Below, piece after piece: positions 52,507 to 61,376 of a stretch of 64,000 nt of DNA. The stretch comes from Eilatimonas milleporae (GTDB lineage: Bacteria > Pseudomonadota > Alphaproteobacteria > Sphingomonadales > Kordiimonadaceae). The stretch spans positions 124,001 to 188,000 of the forward strand of contig NZ_REFR01000015.1 in NCBI RefSeq assembly GCF_003688555.1. The letters are read 5' to 3'. A model generated the notes under the pieces. It was not told the origin of the DNA, searched no databases, and saw nothing but the letters and a program-made list of their open reading frames with translations. Position 1 is the first letter of the stretch. Each line of letters begins with the position of its first letter. The position numbers and the translations under genes were made by a program.

Positions 52507-54403
52507 TTGGTGTTTCCCCCGCGCGCACTTTTGAGAGGTTTGTCAGCCACTCCGCGCGTTCTTCATCTGCATTTTGTTCGCCGTCCTCATCCGAGTGCCG
52601 GATGAAATCAACGATGCTGGCGGTTTTCTCCGGATTGTCAGGGTCCGTCCGCAAACAGCGGCCCATTCTCTGGATGGTTTCGAGCCGGGCGCGGGCCGAT
52701 GAGAAGAGGATCACCGAATTGAGGGACCGGATGTCGATCCCCTCGGACACGCGGTGGCAAGTGATCAAACACTCAAGCTCGCCGCGTGCAAACCGTTTCA
52801 GCGTCTCCGACTCCTCTCCGGAGAAATAAGTATGAAAGTCTGAGCGGTACTTGTGAATTATTTCCAGGACTTCATCGCCATATTCCTGGGTTTCGACAAA
52901 TACGATACACCGCTCAAGCAGGTGCTGGTTTTCACGTATGAACGTATCGAACATCGGCAGCTTGGCTCTGGAAGTCTTGTAGACGCGCGCGATCTCTATC
53001 CAGACTTCCTCATCGCTCATCGGATTGCCTGCGGCCGCTCGCGCGGCCTGGCGCTTGTAAACATCGCGCACCCGCTGGCGGTCTTCGGCCGTCAGGTCGT
53101 AAGAAAGCGGGAAGTAGTCAAAAGGAGCGAGAATTTCGCGGCGGATCGCATCGTCCAGTTCGAACCGCATAAGCTCCGGCCCGACATGCTCTAGGAGAAA
53201 TGCGTTTCCGTCATCGTCGTATTCACGCTCAGGCGTTGCACTCAAACCAAGCCGGTAGCGGACGTTATCGGACAAGCCGTTAAGCCGGTTCCGGTTGGCC
53301 GGGCTGCCAAGCCCGTGAACCTCATCATGGATCAAAAGGGTTCGCTGCCCGATCAGCGCCGGCAGTTGCCGCAATGCTGACGCCAGGGGCTGGCGTGATA
53401 CGAGGAGGATGGCGTTTTTCGGCGCAAGCAAAAAGTCCTCAACTTCACGCGAGGACTTGTAGTGCCGGAAAACTTTTGCGCCGATATCTTTTCGCACACC
53501 AAGCAGTTCCGCATACCATTGATCTAACAAATCATTGCCGTCGGTGCTGACGATCACAGTGTCAATGCTGTCGCGTTCGTACAGGCTGCGTAAAATCTTG
53601 AGAGACGTGCGCGTCTTGCCTGTGCCAGTGGCCATGTTGAGCACGCCGCGTTCGGCCGCAAGAAATTCTTCGAGTGCATCGTCCTGGTGACGCCACTTAT
53701 TGGGCTTGGCTTTTTCGTCCTGCTTGCGTTGCCGATATGCGGCTTCCCACTCACCGCAAACCCTGATGAGTTGCTGGCGTGCCGCGTCCGGGAAGCTGTA
53801 CACGTCTACGCCCTGGTCGTTCCGCTCCCAAAGTTCCTCGAAATGGGCCTTCTTTCGTGCCGCGCGCGCGGCGCTTGACCAGGAGGGATAAACGTCTACG
53901 CATTCCCGGTTATTCTCAAACGCATTACGGCTCTCGTTTGAGGAGCCAGTGAAGGCCACATAGTCTTCGCCGTCGAAGAAAACACCGATCTTCTCATGGT
54001 AGATACCGGTGCCGGTCTTTGGCACCGCTATTTGTATTTCCAGCCGTCCGAGTTCTAGCAGTCTGACAAGGCGTGCTGTTCCGCCTCCGAGGCCGTCAGC
54101 GAAATCGGTCTCAATGATCCGCTCGAGGCGTTGCGCGCAGATATCCTGTTTCGGCGCACCATTCTGGATCGCTTCCAGATCGCTGTGCGAGAGTTCGACT
54201 GATGTGACTAGCCGAATATGGCCGCCGTTCTTGATGAATTCGCCCAAAGGTGCGCCGAACGATTCCAATGCACTGCTGGAAAAATAACCGACGGCGCGCC
54301 AATAGGCCTGAGAGCTTGCAAGAGAAGGACGGAAAAAGTCATCAACTATACTATTATAGCCGGACCGGTAATCCTCCTGATATTCAATCTCGCGCAAACT
54401 CAT
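52496..54403 (-). CDS. DNA phosphorothioation system restriction enzyme (PLD nuclease + DEAD/DEAH helicase)
   Basis: A 635-residue protein of the family annotated as DNA phosphorothioation system restriction enzyme. The N-terminal phospholipase-D-type nuclease domain is VGYFSSSALESFG and GIYHEKIGVFFDGEDYVAFTGSSNES (His136, Lys138, Asp144). Superfamily-2 helicase motifs follow: NMATGTGKTRTSLKI (Walker A, about 256-270), LLIHDEVHGLG (DEVH, 360-363), LGLSATPERE and IQRMGRCLRTD (motif VI). I take MSLREIEYQEDYRSG at 54403 as the start by family likeness. The same frame is open a further 75 codons upstream to an ATG at 54628. It probably cleaves DNA lacking phosphorothioate. Confidence 0.88.
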   Translation of the reverse strand: MSLREIEYQEDYRSGYNSIVDDFFRPSLASSQAYWRAVGYFSSSALESFGAPLGEFIKNGGHIRLVTSVELSHSDLEAIQNGAPKQDICAQRLERIIETDFADGLGGGTARLVRLLELGRLEIQIAVPKTGTGIYHEKIGVFFDGEDYVAFTGSSNESRNAFENNRECVDVYPSWSSAARAARKKAHFEELWERNDQGVDVYSFPDAARQQLIRVCGEWEAAYRQRKQDEKAKPNKWRHQDDALEEFLAAERGVLNMATGTGKTRTSLKILRSLYERDSIDTVIVSTDGNDLLDQWYAELLGVRKDIGAKVFRHYKSSREVEDFLLAPKNAILLVSRQPLASALRQLPALIGQRTLLIHDEVHGLGSPANRNRLNGLSDNVRYRLGLSATPEREYDDDGNAFLLEHVGPELMRFELDDAIRREILAPFDYFPLSYDLTAEDRQRVRDVYKRQAARAAAGNPMSDEEVWIEIARVYKTSRAKLPMFDTFIRENQHLLERCIVFVETQEYGDEVLEIIHKYRSDFHTYFSGEESETLKRFARGELECLITCHRVSEGIDIRSLNSVILFSSARARLETIQRMGRCLRTDPDNPEKTASIVDFIRHSDEDGEQNADEERAEWLTNLSKVRAGETPSDD

Positions 54404-54614
54404 AGGTGATGAATACCCCCGTTTAGGTCGGTTGCCCCGACTCATGAGATCCCAATCGTCATACCACCTTGCGCAACGTTGCTTGTCGTGTCGGACTGGA
54501 ATCTTGTAGTTGTTCCCAAATTTGTTGCCTTTACATTGAGTTGCGGATGAACCCTTGACTTCAATTTCGCCCTCTACCTCCCTTCGTCGCCGTGCTTCGG
54601 CCCGAGTATGTCTG
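54404..54614 (-). other. 210-base gap between dndA and the helicase gene, open in the helicase frame
   Basis: The reading frame of the helicase stays open through this gap from an ATG at 54628, which overlaps the dndA stop by 14 bases. It would add 75 residues, including EVEGEIEVKGSSATQCKG and KFGNNYKIPVRHDKQR. This is either a genuine extra N-terminal segment or a fragment of another gene. The E-V-K and the Asp/Arg-rich patch recall nuclease-like sequences, but this is too weak to name. Confidence 0.35.
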
Positions 54615-55784
54615 TCATCGGAGCGCATCCAGCCGCGCCACCAACAAGGGCCACTCCACATCGGGAGTAAGATGCGACCACGATACACGAATCGCGCCCG
54701 CGATTTCCTCTTCCGGTAACCCCATCGCCTCAAGCACATGGCTGGGCGAGTAGCTTTGCGATGTACAGGCAGACCCATTGGAGACAGCAGCCACGTCCTT
54801 GAGCGCGACCATCACCGCTTCGGAATCCACACCGGGAACTGAGAAATTCATCACATGCGATAGTGTCCGATCAGGATCAGCGTGCATCCGGATTCCGAGT
54901 GGCTCTAGCGCAGCCAGCGCCTGGTGACGGATATCGCGGCACCGCACCTGACGAGACGCCTGATTTTTGAGGGCAGCTTCTGCGGCTACGCCGAAGCCGA
55001 CGATCAGAGGGACTGGAAGTGTGCCAGGCCTTAACCCACGCTCCTGCCCTCCTCCATACATAAGAGCTTTCAGCGGTGGACGTTTGAATCCGCGCCGCCT
55101 CGCAATGAGTGCGCCTATGCCGAGCGGCCCATAAATCTTGTGGCTGCTTACGCTGATCAGATCGATTCTCTTGCTGCGTAAGGATTCGAGAACCTTGCCG
55201 TACCCTTGCGCGGCATCGACATGGAAGAAGGCATCGTGGTCTTCTAGTGCGGTCGCGATCTCAACCAGCGGCTGGACCGCGCCCGTCTCGTTGTTCGCAT
55301 GCATTACGGACACGAGAAGCGTATCGGGGCGAAGCGCGTCTTTGATCGAATCCGCCTTGACGAGCCCGTTTTCATCCGGGCGTACCAGCGTCACCGAGAA
55401 CCCTCTGGCCTCCAAAACCTCAAGCGGCTCCAAAACCGCCTTGTGTTCGATGGCCGTTGAGACGATGTGACGGCGGTCCGTCTGAACGCCGTGCTCCGCC
55501 AGTCCGAGGAGCGCGAGGTTGTTGCTCTCCGTCGCGCCGCTCGTGAAGACCACCTCGTCTCCGACCCCATCAACAACCCTGGCGACCTGATCGCGGGCAT
55601 GCTGAACAGCCCGCTTGGCACGCAACCCGTACTCATGCGTCCGGCTGCCCGCATTGCCCATCTCGTCCGTCATCCACCTTAACACGGCATCCCGAACCAC
55701 GGGCTCGATCGGGGCCGTGGCATTGCAGTCCAGGTATACCGGGCCGCCTTCTTGTTTGTATGCCGATGCAAACGTATGTTTCAT
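54615..55784 (-). CDS. dndA: cysteine desulfurase DndA of DNA phosphorothioation
   Basis: A 389-residue pyridoxal-phosphate enzyme that provides sulfur for the DNA backbone. Motifs are VYLDCNATAPIEP, EVVFTSGATESNNLAL, AIEHKAVLEPLEVLE, MHANNETGAVQPL, FHVDAAQGYGKV, ISVSSHKIYGPLGIG with the Lys, and the catalytic Cys in NGSACTSQSYSPSHVLEAM. The ATG at 55784 (MKHTFASAYKQ) is preferred; 55838 would add 18 residues overlapping the operator region. It reads leftward, divergent from dndB, and is the first gene of the operon that continues into the restriction genes. Confidence 0.93.
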   Translation of the reverse strand: MKHTFASAYKQEGGPVYLDCNATAPIEPVVRDAVLRWMTDEMGNAGSRTHEYGLRAKRAVQHARDQVARVVDGVGDEVVFTSGATESNNLALLGLAEHGVQTDRRHIVSTAIEHKAVLEPLEVLEARGFSVTLVRPDENGLVKADSIKDALRPDTLLVSVMHANNETGAVQPLVEIATALEDHDAFFHVDAAQGYGKVLESLRSKRIDLISVSSHKIYGPLGIGALIARRRGFKRPPLKALMYGGGQERGLRPGTLPVPLIVGFGVAAEAALKNQASRQVRCRDIRHQALAALEPLGIRMHADPDRTLSHVMNFSVPGVDSEAVMVALKDVAAVSNGSACTSQSYSPSHVLEAMGLPEEEIAGAIRVSWSHLTPDVEWPLLVARLDALR

Positions 55785-55854
55785 GTTTGACAAACTTTGG
55801 TCGATGTGATTCAATATGTTTGTACCGTATAAACCCACGACTCGACAAAGAAAA
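55785..55854. promoter_or_regulatory. divergent dndA/dndB control region with palindromic candidate operators
   Basis: The 70-base gap holds two dyads: GTTTGACAAAC (55785-55795) and GTTTGTACCGTATAAAC (55818-55834, 7 of 8 arm positions matched). Both contain GTTTG and AAAC half-sites. A plus-strand promoter may use TTGACA (55787-55792) with a -10 at TTCAAT (55810-55815). DndB represses dnd genes in other bacteria, so these are plausible DndB sites. Confidence 0.55.
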
Positions 55855-56967
55855 ATGAGCGACGGCTTCGAGTATCAGTTCCCCGCGATCAGGGGCATTC
55901 AGGCGCAGCGGGAATACTACGTTTCCATGTGTCCGATGCGGCTCTTGCCTAAGCTGTTCCAGTTCGACGAAGACGAACTCGCCCCCGAGCTGCGGGCGCA
56001 GCGGCAGCTTAACAGGGCGCGGATTCCGGAGCTTTCGCGATACATCACGGAAAACGTGGATAACTACGTTTTTTCGGCCATCACCGTATCGATTGATGCC
56101 GATATCGCCTTCGCCCCCTTCGCTGGAGAGGGCGAGGCCAACCGAATCGGAATACTGAAAATTCCTATGTCGGCCCGCTTTATCATTAATGACGGCCAGC
56201 ACCGCCGCGCGGCCATCGATCAAGCCCTTCGCAATCACCCCGAGCTTGGCGACGAGACCATCGCGGTCGTCTTCTTCCTCGATAAAGGGCTAGAACGCTG
56301 CCAGCAGATGTTCGCAGACCTCAACCGCTATGCCATCCGTCCGTCACCCTCGCTCAGCATTCTGTATGACTACCGCGACGAAGCGGCCCAGCTTGCCAAA
56401 TCTCTAGTCGCCGGTTCTGACATATTCCGAGATGTTGTCGAGCTGGAGAAGACCAGCCTCGCTCCGCGCTCGCGTCGGCTGTTTACGTTGAGCGCCATCT
56501 ACCATGCGACAAATGATTTGCTAGTCGGATTGCCGGAAACGACACCCGAGGAGACGGCGCGGCTTGCCGTCGACTTTTGGGAGTGCGTGGCCGCCCAGTT
56601 CGATGAATGGGGCCGGGTCCGCAGCGGCGACCTGACGGCCGGTGAAGTGCGTACGGACTTTATTCACACCCATGGCGTGGTGCTGCAAGCACTGGCACGA
56701 GCTGGCCGCGCACTCATTATCAAGTATCCTAAGACCTGGAAAAAGAAGATTCCAGGACTCAAGAGCATAGACTGGCGGCGCGCCAATAGTAGCCTGTGGG
56801 AAGGACGCGCCTTAGTTGGCGGTCAACTTTCAAAAGCAAATCAAAATGTCGTCCTGACTTCAAACGCCATCAAGTCCCATTTGGGCCTTGAACTATCGGA
56901 CGACGAGTTACGTGTCGAAAACGCATATATGCGGGGGGCCAATGGCAGCAAAAAAGCCACAGCGTAA
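55855..56967 (+). CDS. dndB: DNA sulfur modification protein DndB
   Basis: A 370-residue regulator of DNA phosphorothioation. The defining DGQHR segment is at about residues 113-117 in FIINDGQHRRAAIDQAL, followed by IAVVFFLDKGLERCQQMFADLNRYA. In other systems DndB represses the dnd operon and tunes the extent of modification. I chose the ATG at 55855; a frame-matching ATG at 55816 would translate through the operator region. It overlaps the dndC start by 26 bases. Confidence 0.95.
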   Translation: MSDGFEYQFPAIRGIQAQREYYVSMCPMRLLPKLFQFDEDELAPELRAQRQLNRARIPELSRYITENVDNYVFSAITVSIDADIAFAPFAGEGEANRIGILKIPMSARFIINDGQHRRAAIDQALRNHPELGDETIAVVFFLDKGLERCQQMFADLNRYAIRPSPSLSILYDYRDEAAQLAKSLVAGSDIFRDVVELEKTSLAPRSRRLFTLSAIYHATNDLLVGLPETTPEETARLAVDFWECVAAQFDEWGRVRSGDLTAGEVRTDFIHTHGVVLQALARAGRALIIKYPKTWKKKIPGLKSIDWRRANSSLWEGRALVGGQLSKANQNVVLTSNAIKSHLGLELSDDELRVENAYMRGANGSKKATA

Positions 56968-58474
56968 TTCGGCATTCGCAGAAGCCGGGTTCAAGAATAC
57001 GATTAAAGCACTCAAGCAGGAAATCGTCGATCTCTATTTGTCCGACGAGATTCCGTGGGTGATCGGCTATAGCGGCGGGAAGGACTCCACGGCTGTCTTG
57101 CAGCTCGTCTGGCTGGCGCTCGCAGGGCTGCCCGAAGACGAGCGTTCGAAGCCGGTCTATGTCATCAGCACCGATACGCTCGTTGAAAACCCCGTCGTGG
57201 CCTTGTGGGTTTCGAAGTCGCTTGACCGGATGGGGAGTCACGCAGCCGATCAGGGTCTCCCGCTGACGGCGCACAGGCTGACGCCTGCGCCCGAGAACAC
57301 GTTCTGGGTCAATCTGATCGGACGTGGCTATCCCGCGCCACGGCCGAAATTCAGGTGGTGCACCGAACGCCTCAAGATCAACCCGTCAACACAGTTCATC
57401 AGCTCAGTTGTCCAGAAGCACGGAGAAGCCATCCTCGTTCTGGGGACGCGCAAAGCCGAGAGCACGGCCCGCGCCAAGGTGATGGAACGCTTCGAGCAAA
57501 AGCGGGTGCGCGACCGCCTGAGCCCGAACGGCGGCTTGCCGAACTCCTACGTCTATTCGCCCATCGAAGACTGGTCGAATGATGATGTGTGGATGTTTCT
57601 CATGCAGGTCGGGAACCCATGGGGCTATAACAACAAAGACCTGCTGACGATGTATCAGGGCGCATCTGCGGACGGCGAATGCCCGCTTGTCGTCGATACC
57701 ACCACGCCGAGCTGCGGCGACAGCCGCTTCGGGTGCTGGGTGTGCACGCTTGTCGAAAAGGACAAGTCCATGCACGCCATGATCCAGAACGACGAGGAGA
57801 AGGAGTGGATGTTGCCGCTCCTTGAGCTGCGCAACAGGCTCGACCCTCCCAAAACTCCGGATGCTGACAGACCCATACGCGACTTCCGGCGCATGAACGG
57901 AGCCGTCCAGCTCTACAATGACAGGCCGATTCCCGGCCCCTACAAGCAGGAAGCCCGCGAGATGTGGCTTCGCCAGGTGCTGGAGGCCCAGCGGCACATC
58001 CGCGAGAACGGCCCCGAAGAAGTTTGCTATATCGAACTGATCACGCTGGAAGAGCTTGAGGAAATCCGGCGCATCTGGGTCGTCGAGAAACACGAAATCG
58101 AAGACACCCTGCCGCGCGTCTACGAGGACGCTACGGGCGACGCCTATCCGGGCGGCAGTCTGGACGACAATCTCGTCATGGGCGCGACGGAAATGGAATT
58201 GCTGCGCGAGATTTGTAACGACGACGAACTGCATTTCCAGCTCGTCCGTGAATTGCTCTCTATCGAGAAGCGGCACAAATCCATGCTGCGCAGGGCCGGA
58301 TTGTTCGATGCCCTCGAATCCTCATTCTACCGGAATTTCTACGAAGACGAGGACGATGCGGTCCAAAGGGCGCGGTTGAGGCGTGATGCCCTAGGCGAAG
58401 CGAAAGAGCGCGCCACGGATGAGCTTGCCCCCGTCGAAGCCTCCTCATCCCTTATTGATGAGGCCTGCAAATGA
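56942..58474 (+). CDS. dndC: DNA sulfur modification protein DndC (PAPS-reductase-like ATP pyrophosphatase)
   Basis: A 510-residue iron-sulfur protein. The ATP pyrophosphatase loop is VIGYSGGKDSTAVLQLVW (SGGKDS at 44-49). A cysteine set for a [4Fe-4S] cluster is in the central region: RWCTERLK, then PSCGDSRFGCWVC. It activates the DNA backbone for sulfur insertion with DndD and DndE. The ATG at 56942 has GGGGGG upstream and starts MAAKKPQRNSAFAEAGF. It overlaps dndB and dndD on either side, showing tight coupling. Confidence 0.96.
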   Translation: MAAKKPQRNSAFAEAGFKNTIKALKQEIVDLYLSDEIPWVIGYSGGKDSTAVLQLVWLALAGLPEDERSKPVYVISTDTLVENPVVALWVSKSLDRMGSHAADQGLPLTAHRLTPAPENTFWVNLIGRGYPAPRPKFRWCTERLKINPSTQFISSVVQKHGEAILVLGTRKAESTARAKVMERFEQKRVRDRLSPNGGLPNSYVYSPIEDWSNDDVWMFLMQVGNPWGYNNKDLLTMYQGASADGECPLVVDTTTPSCGDSRFGCWVCTLVEKDKSMHAMIQNDEEKEWMLPLLELRNRLDPPKTPDADRPIRDFRRMNGAVQLYNDRPIPGPYKQEAREMWLRQVLEAQRHIRENGPEEVCYIELITLEELEEIRRIWVVEKHEIEDTLPRVYEDATGDAYPGGSLDDNLVMGATEMELLREICNDDELHFQLVRELLSIEKRHKSMLRRAGLFDALESSFYRNFYEDEDDAVQRARLRRDALGEAKERATDELAPVEASSSLIDEACK

Positions 58475-60462
58475 TATTCGACGAGATCGTACTCCACAAT
58501 TTCGGGCTTTATCAGGGAACGCAGCGCGTTGAACTCACCCCGCCTGGCTCCAACAAGCCCATCGTCCTCATCGGCGGGCTGAATGGCGGCGGAAAGACGA
58601 CGTTTCTGGATGCTTTGCAACTGGTATTATTCGGACCCCACGCAAAATGTTCCAATAGGGGCTCGCTCGCATATCCGGAATACCTTTCACGCTGCATCCA
58701 CAGAAGACCGGGCAATACCGAAGCCGGGATAGAGATCGCCTTTCGCCATACCGTGGAAGGAACCGAAGAGCGCTACCATTTGCGCCGCTATTGGAAGACA
58801 AACGGCAACGGGTGCAAGGAACGCTTTGAGGTCTTCAAGAACGGCCATGCGGAACCGACTCTGGCAGATAACTGGGCCACACAGGTCGAAGAGTTCTTCC
58901 CCGCCAATATAGCACATCTCTTCCTGTTCGACGGCGAGCAGGTCGAGGCCTATGCCTCGCAAACCGATTCCTCCGCCCTGATCGGAGCAGCCATCCAGAA
59001 CCTGTTGGGGCTGGATATGGTTGACCAGCTCGATAAGGACTTGCTGGTCTATGAGCGTCGCAAACGCTCGGAAGACAAGGACGCGCCCCGCGACGCCGAA
59101 ATCACCTCCGCCCAGGATGCGGTCCTCGATTTGCGCCGCCGTGTTGATGCCCTGAAACAAGAACGCGCTTCGCTGCAAACCCACCGGATGGACAAGCAGC
59201 GCAAGGCCTTACGGAAAGCCGAAGAGAGATACCGGAAGATCGGAGGCGCGCTCTACGACCAGAAGGATGCCATCGAGAACAAATGGTCCGGCTCCGTCCA
59301 GCACTTAAAGGACGGGGAGGCCACATTGCGGGATTTTGCTGGTGGGGCCGCCCCCTTGCTTCTCGTGCGCGTCCTGCTTGAGTCGGCCGAGCTGCGCGAC
59401 CAGCACGAAGAGGAATGCCGCCGTGCGCGCGAACTTGCGGGGGCGCTCAAAGACCGGGACAAGGCGGCGCTCAAACATTTGCGCGGTCGGAAGGCGCAGA
59501 AAGAAGTGGTCGATGCGCTCAAGACGTTCCTTGATGCCGACCGCGCAGAGCGTGAAGCGCTTGGAAAGAAAGACACCGTTCTCGACCTGACGCCCGAAGT
59601 GCGCAGTGACCTGCATACCCTGCTGCGCGGAGATACGGACCAACTGGCTGCGGAGTCCGGTAAGCTCCTCTCCGACCAAAATCGCCGCCGCACGAGCGAG
59701 GAACACTCACGGGTCGAATACGAGAGCATCCCCAGCTCGGATACCGTGGAGCATATCGCCAAGGAACGTGACGAGCTTCGTTCCGAGATCGCTGAGCTGG
59801 AAGCCATGCATGCGGCGATGGGGCAGGATATCGAGCGCCAGCAGCGCGAACTAGAACGCCGAGAGACGGCACTCGCCCGGCTGCTGGAGGCCGATGCGAA
59901 AGACCGCGGTCGCCGCGATGACCGCTCACGCATCCTTCACCACTCCGGTAAGGTCCGCAAAACCCTGGAGGCTTTCCGCCATGCCGTCATCGCCCGTCAT
60001 GTACGGCGTATCGAGCAACTGGTTCTGGATAGCTACCGGCAATTGTTGCGCAAGGGCGGCCTTGTTACGCGACTTTCAATCGATCCCGAAGACTACGCCC
60101 TGACCTTGTACGGCCGTGACGACGAACCGTTGAGCGCTGAAAGGCTGTCTGCGGGTGAGAGGCAGCTTCTTGCGATTGCGCTGCTCTGGGGGCTGGCCAA
60201 GGCTTCCGGGCGTCCGTTGCCGACGGCCATCGATACACCGCTCGGGCGGCTGGATTCCATTCACCGGATGCATCTGGTCGAGCGCTATCTGCCTTTCGCC
60301 AGCCATCAGATATTACTGCTTTCCACAGACGAAGAGATCGCGGGCGACTATCACGAGCGCCTGCGTCCATGGGTCGGGCACACCTATCAACTGACCTATG
60401 ATGACAAGACGGGTGCGACGCATATCGCGCCCGGTTACCTGCCATCCAAGGAGGCGGCGTAG
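58471..60462 (+). CDS. dndD: DNA sulfur modification protein DndD (SMC-like ATPase)
   Basis: A 663-residue SMC/Rad50-like ATPase. Walker A is IGGLNGGGKTTFLDAL (34-49). LFLFDGEQVEAYASQTDSSALIG and the family RRCV-like region follow. The central 300 residues are coiled coil, and the second half has LSAGERQLLAIALLWGLAKAS and Walker B PTAIDTPLGRLDSIH. It supplies energy for opening or nicking the DNA during sulfur insertion. Its start overlaps dndC by four bases and its stop shares one base with dndE. Confidence 0.95.
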   Translation: MIFDEIVLHNFGLYQGTQRVELTPPGSNKPIVLIGGLNGGGKTTFLDALQLVLFGPHAKCSNRGSLAYPEYLSRCIHRRPGNTEAGIEIAFRHTVEGTEERYHLRRYWKTNGNGCKERFEVFKNGHAEPTLADNWATQVEEFFPANIAHLFLFDGEQVEAYASQTDSSALIGAAIQNLLGLDMVDQLDKDLLVYERRKRSEDKDAPRDAEITSAQDAVLDLRRRVDALKQERASLQTHRMDKQRKALRKAEERYRKIGGALYDQKDAIENKWSGSVQHLKDGEATLRDFAGGAAPLLLVRVLLESAELRDQHEEECRRARELAGALKDRDKAALKHLRGRKAQKEVVDALKTFLDADRAEREALGKKDTVLDLTPEVRSDLHTLLRGDTDQLAAESGKLLSDQNRRRTSEEHSRVEYESIPSSDTVEHIAKERDELRSEIAELEAMHAAMGQDIERQQRELERRETALARLLEADAKDRGRRDDRSRILHHSGKVRKTLEAFRHAVIARHVRRIEQLVLDSYRQLLRKGGLVTRLSIDPEDYALTLYGRDDEPLSAERLSAGERQLLAIALLWGLAKASGRPLPTAIDTPLGRLDSIHRMHLVERYLPFASHQILLLSTDEEIAGDYHERLRPWVGHTYQLTYDDKTGATHIAPGYLPSKEAA

Positions 60463-60836
60463 TGGCGATAGAACACATACGCCTCTCCCAGCAGGCAAAA
60501 GAGCAGCTCATCAAACTTAAGCGGGTAACGGGCATCGAGCACTGGAACGTGCTGTGCCGTTGGGCGCTGTGCCTGTCTCTGGCTGAGCAGAGCGTACCGC
60601 CTGTATCGAAGATCCCCGCCGACAGCAATGTTGAGATGAGTTGGAAGGTGTTCGGTGGACGTTACGCCGATCTGTACATGGCCCTGCTCAAGGAACGGTG
60701 TGTTCGCGACGGTCTTGGAACCGACCCCGAAGTCCTCGCGCAACAGTTCCGGCTGCACCTCCATCGCGGGATTTCATACCTCGCTGGCAATCGCGAAATG
60801 CGGCGGATCGACGACCTCGTAGCCCTGGTCGCCTAA
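60462..60836 (+). CDS. dndE: DNA sulfur modification protein DndE
   Basis: A 124-residue protein, typical in size, that completes the modification complex. It begins with GTG at 60462, one base inside the dndD stop. The DndE pattern IRLSQQAKEQLIKLKRVTGIEHWNVLCRWAL and FRLHLHRGISYLAGN is complete. In studied systems it forms a tetramer that binds nicked DNA. It is convergent with the HIT gene, the two overlapping by four bases at their ends. Confidence 0.92.
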   Translation: MAIEHIRLSQQAKEQLIKLKRVTGIEHWNVLCRWALCLSLAEQSVPPVSKIPADSNVEMSWKVFGGRYADLYMALLKERCVRDGLGTDPEVLAQQFRLHLHRGISYLAGNREMRRIDDLVALVA

Positions 60837-61300
60837 CCCTCTTTTGTGCTCTTGAGATAGTTGCCGCGGCCCGGGAAGATGTTCCGGATGCCGCCAACCG
60901 GATCGTCGATATCGCCGTGGAAGCGGGGAATAACGTGGAAGTGGAGCTGCGCGATCGTTTGCCCCGCCGCCGCGTTCTCGTTCACACCAACATTGAATCC
61001 GTCCGCGCCGCTCTCTTTGATTAGTGCGGTCTTCACTTCCTCGATCAGCCGAAAGCATGCCAGTAGTTCCTCTTCGGTCAGCTGGGTCGTGCGGCCCATC
61101 GCCCGTTTGGGCACCACAAGCGTATGGCCTTCGGCGAGCGGATAGGCATCACGGATCGCAAAGGCGTGTTCGTTTTCCCCGGTCCAGCGGGACGGATCGT
61201 GGAACGGGGATACGGGTAAGCTGCCGCCGCTCTGCTTCGGGTCGTCCATCGTGTTGCTGCTCCCGTCCGACAGGGCAACCGTTACTGATTTCATAGCCAT
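60833..61300 (-). CDS. HIT-family protein in the Dnd island
   Basis: A 155-residue histidine-triad protein. Marks are RWTGENEHAFAIRDAYPLAEGHTLVVPKR, FNVGVNENAAAGQTIAQLHFHVIPRF and IRNIFPGRGNYL. The triad reads Q-L-H-F-H rather than H-x-H-x-H, a variant seen in one group of HIT nucleotide hydrolases. The start may be 61300 or the next ATG two codons later; an internal ATG at 61249 behind GGGAG is also possible. It is convergent with dndE. A role in clearing nucleotide by-products of sulfur transfer is an inference from location. Confidence 0.82.
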   Translation of the reverse strand: MAMKSVTVALSDGSSNTMDDPKQSGGSLPVSPFHDPSRWTGENEHAFAIRDAYPLAEGHTLVVPKRAMGRTTQLTEEELLACFRLIEEVKTALIKESGADGFNVGVNENAAAGQTIAQLHFHVIPRFHGDIDDPVGGIRNIFPGRGNYLKSTKEG

Positions 61301-61376
61301 ACCTATATTCTAGAAATTTAGGGAAAAATTTGCAACAAAAGTGGTGTGCAAAGAAGAATATCGGTGGAATAATGTA

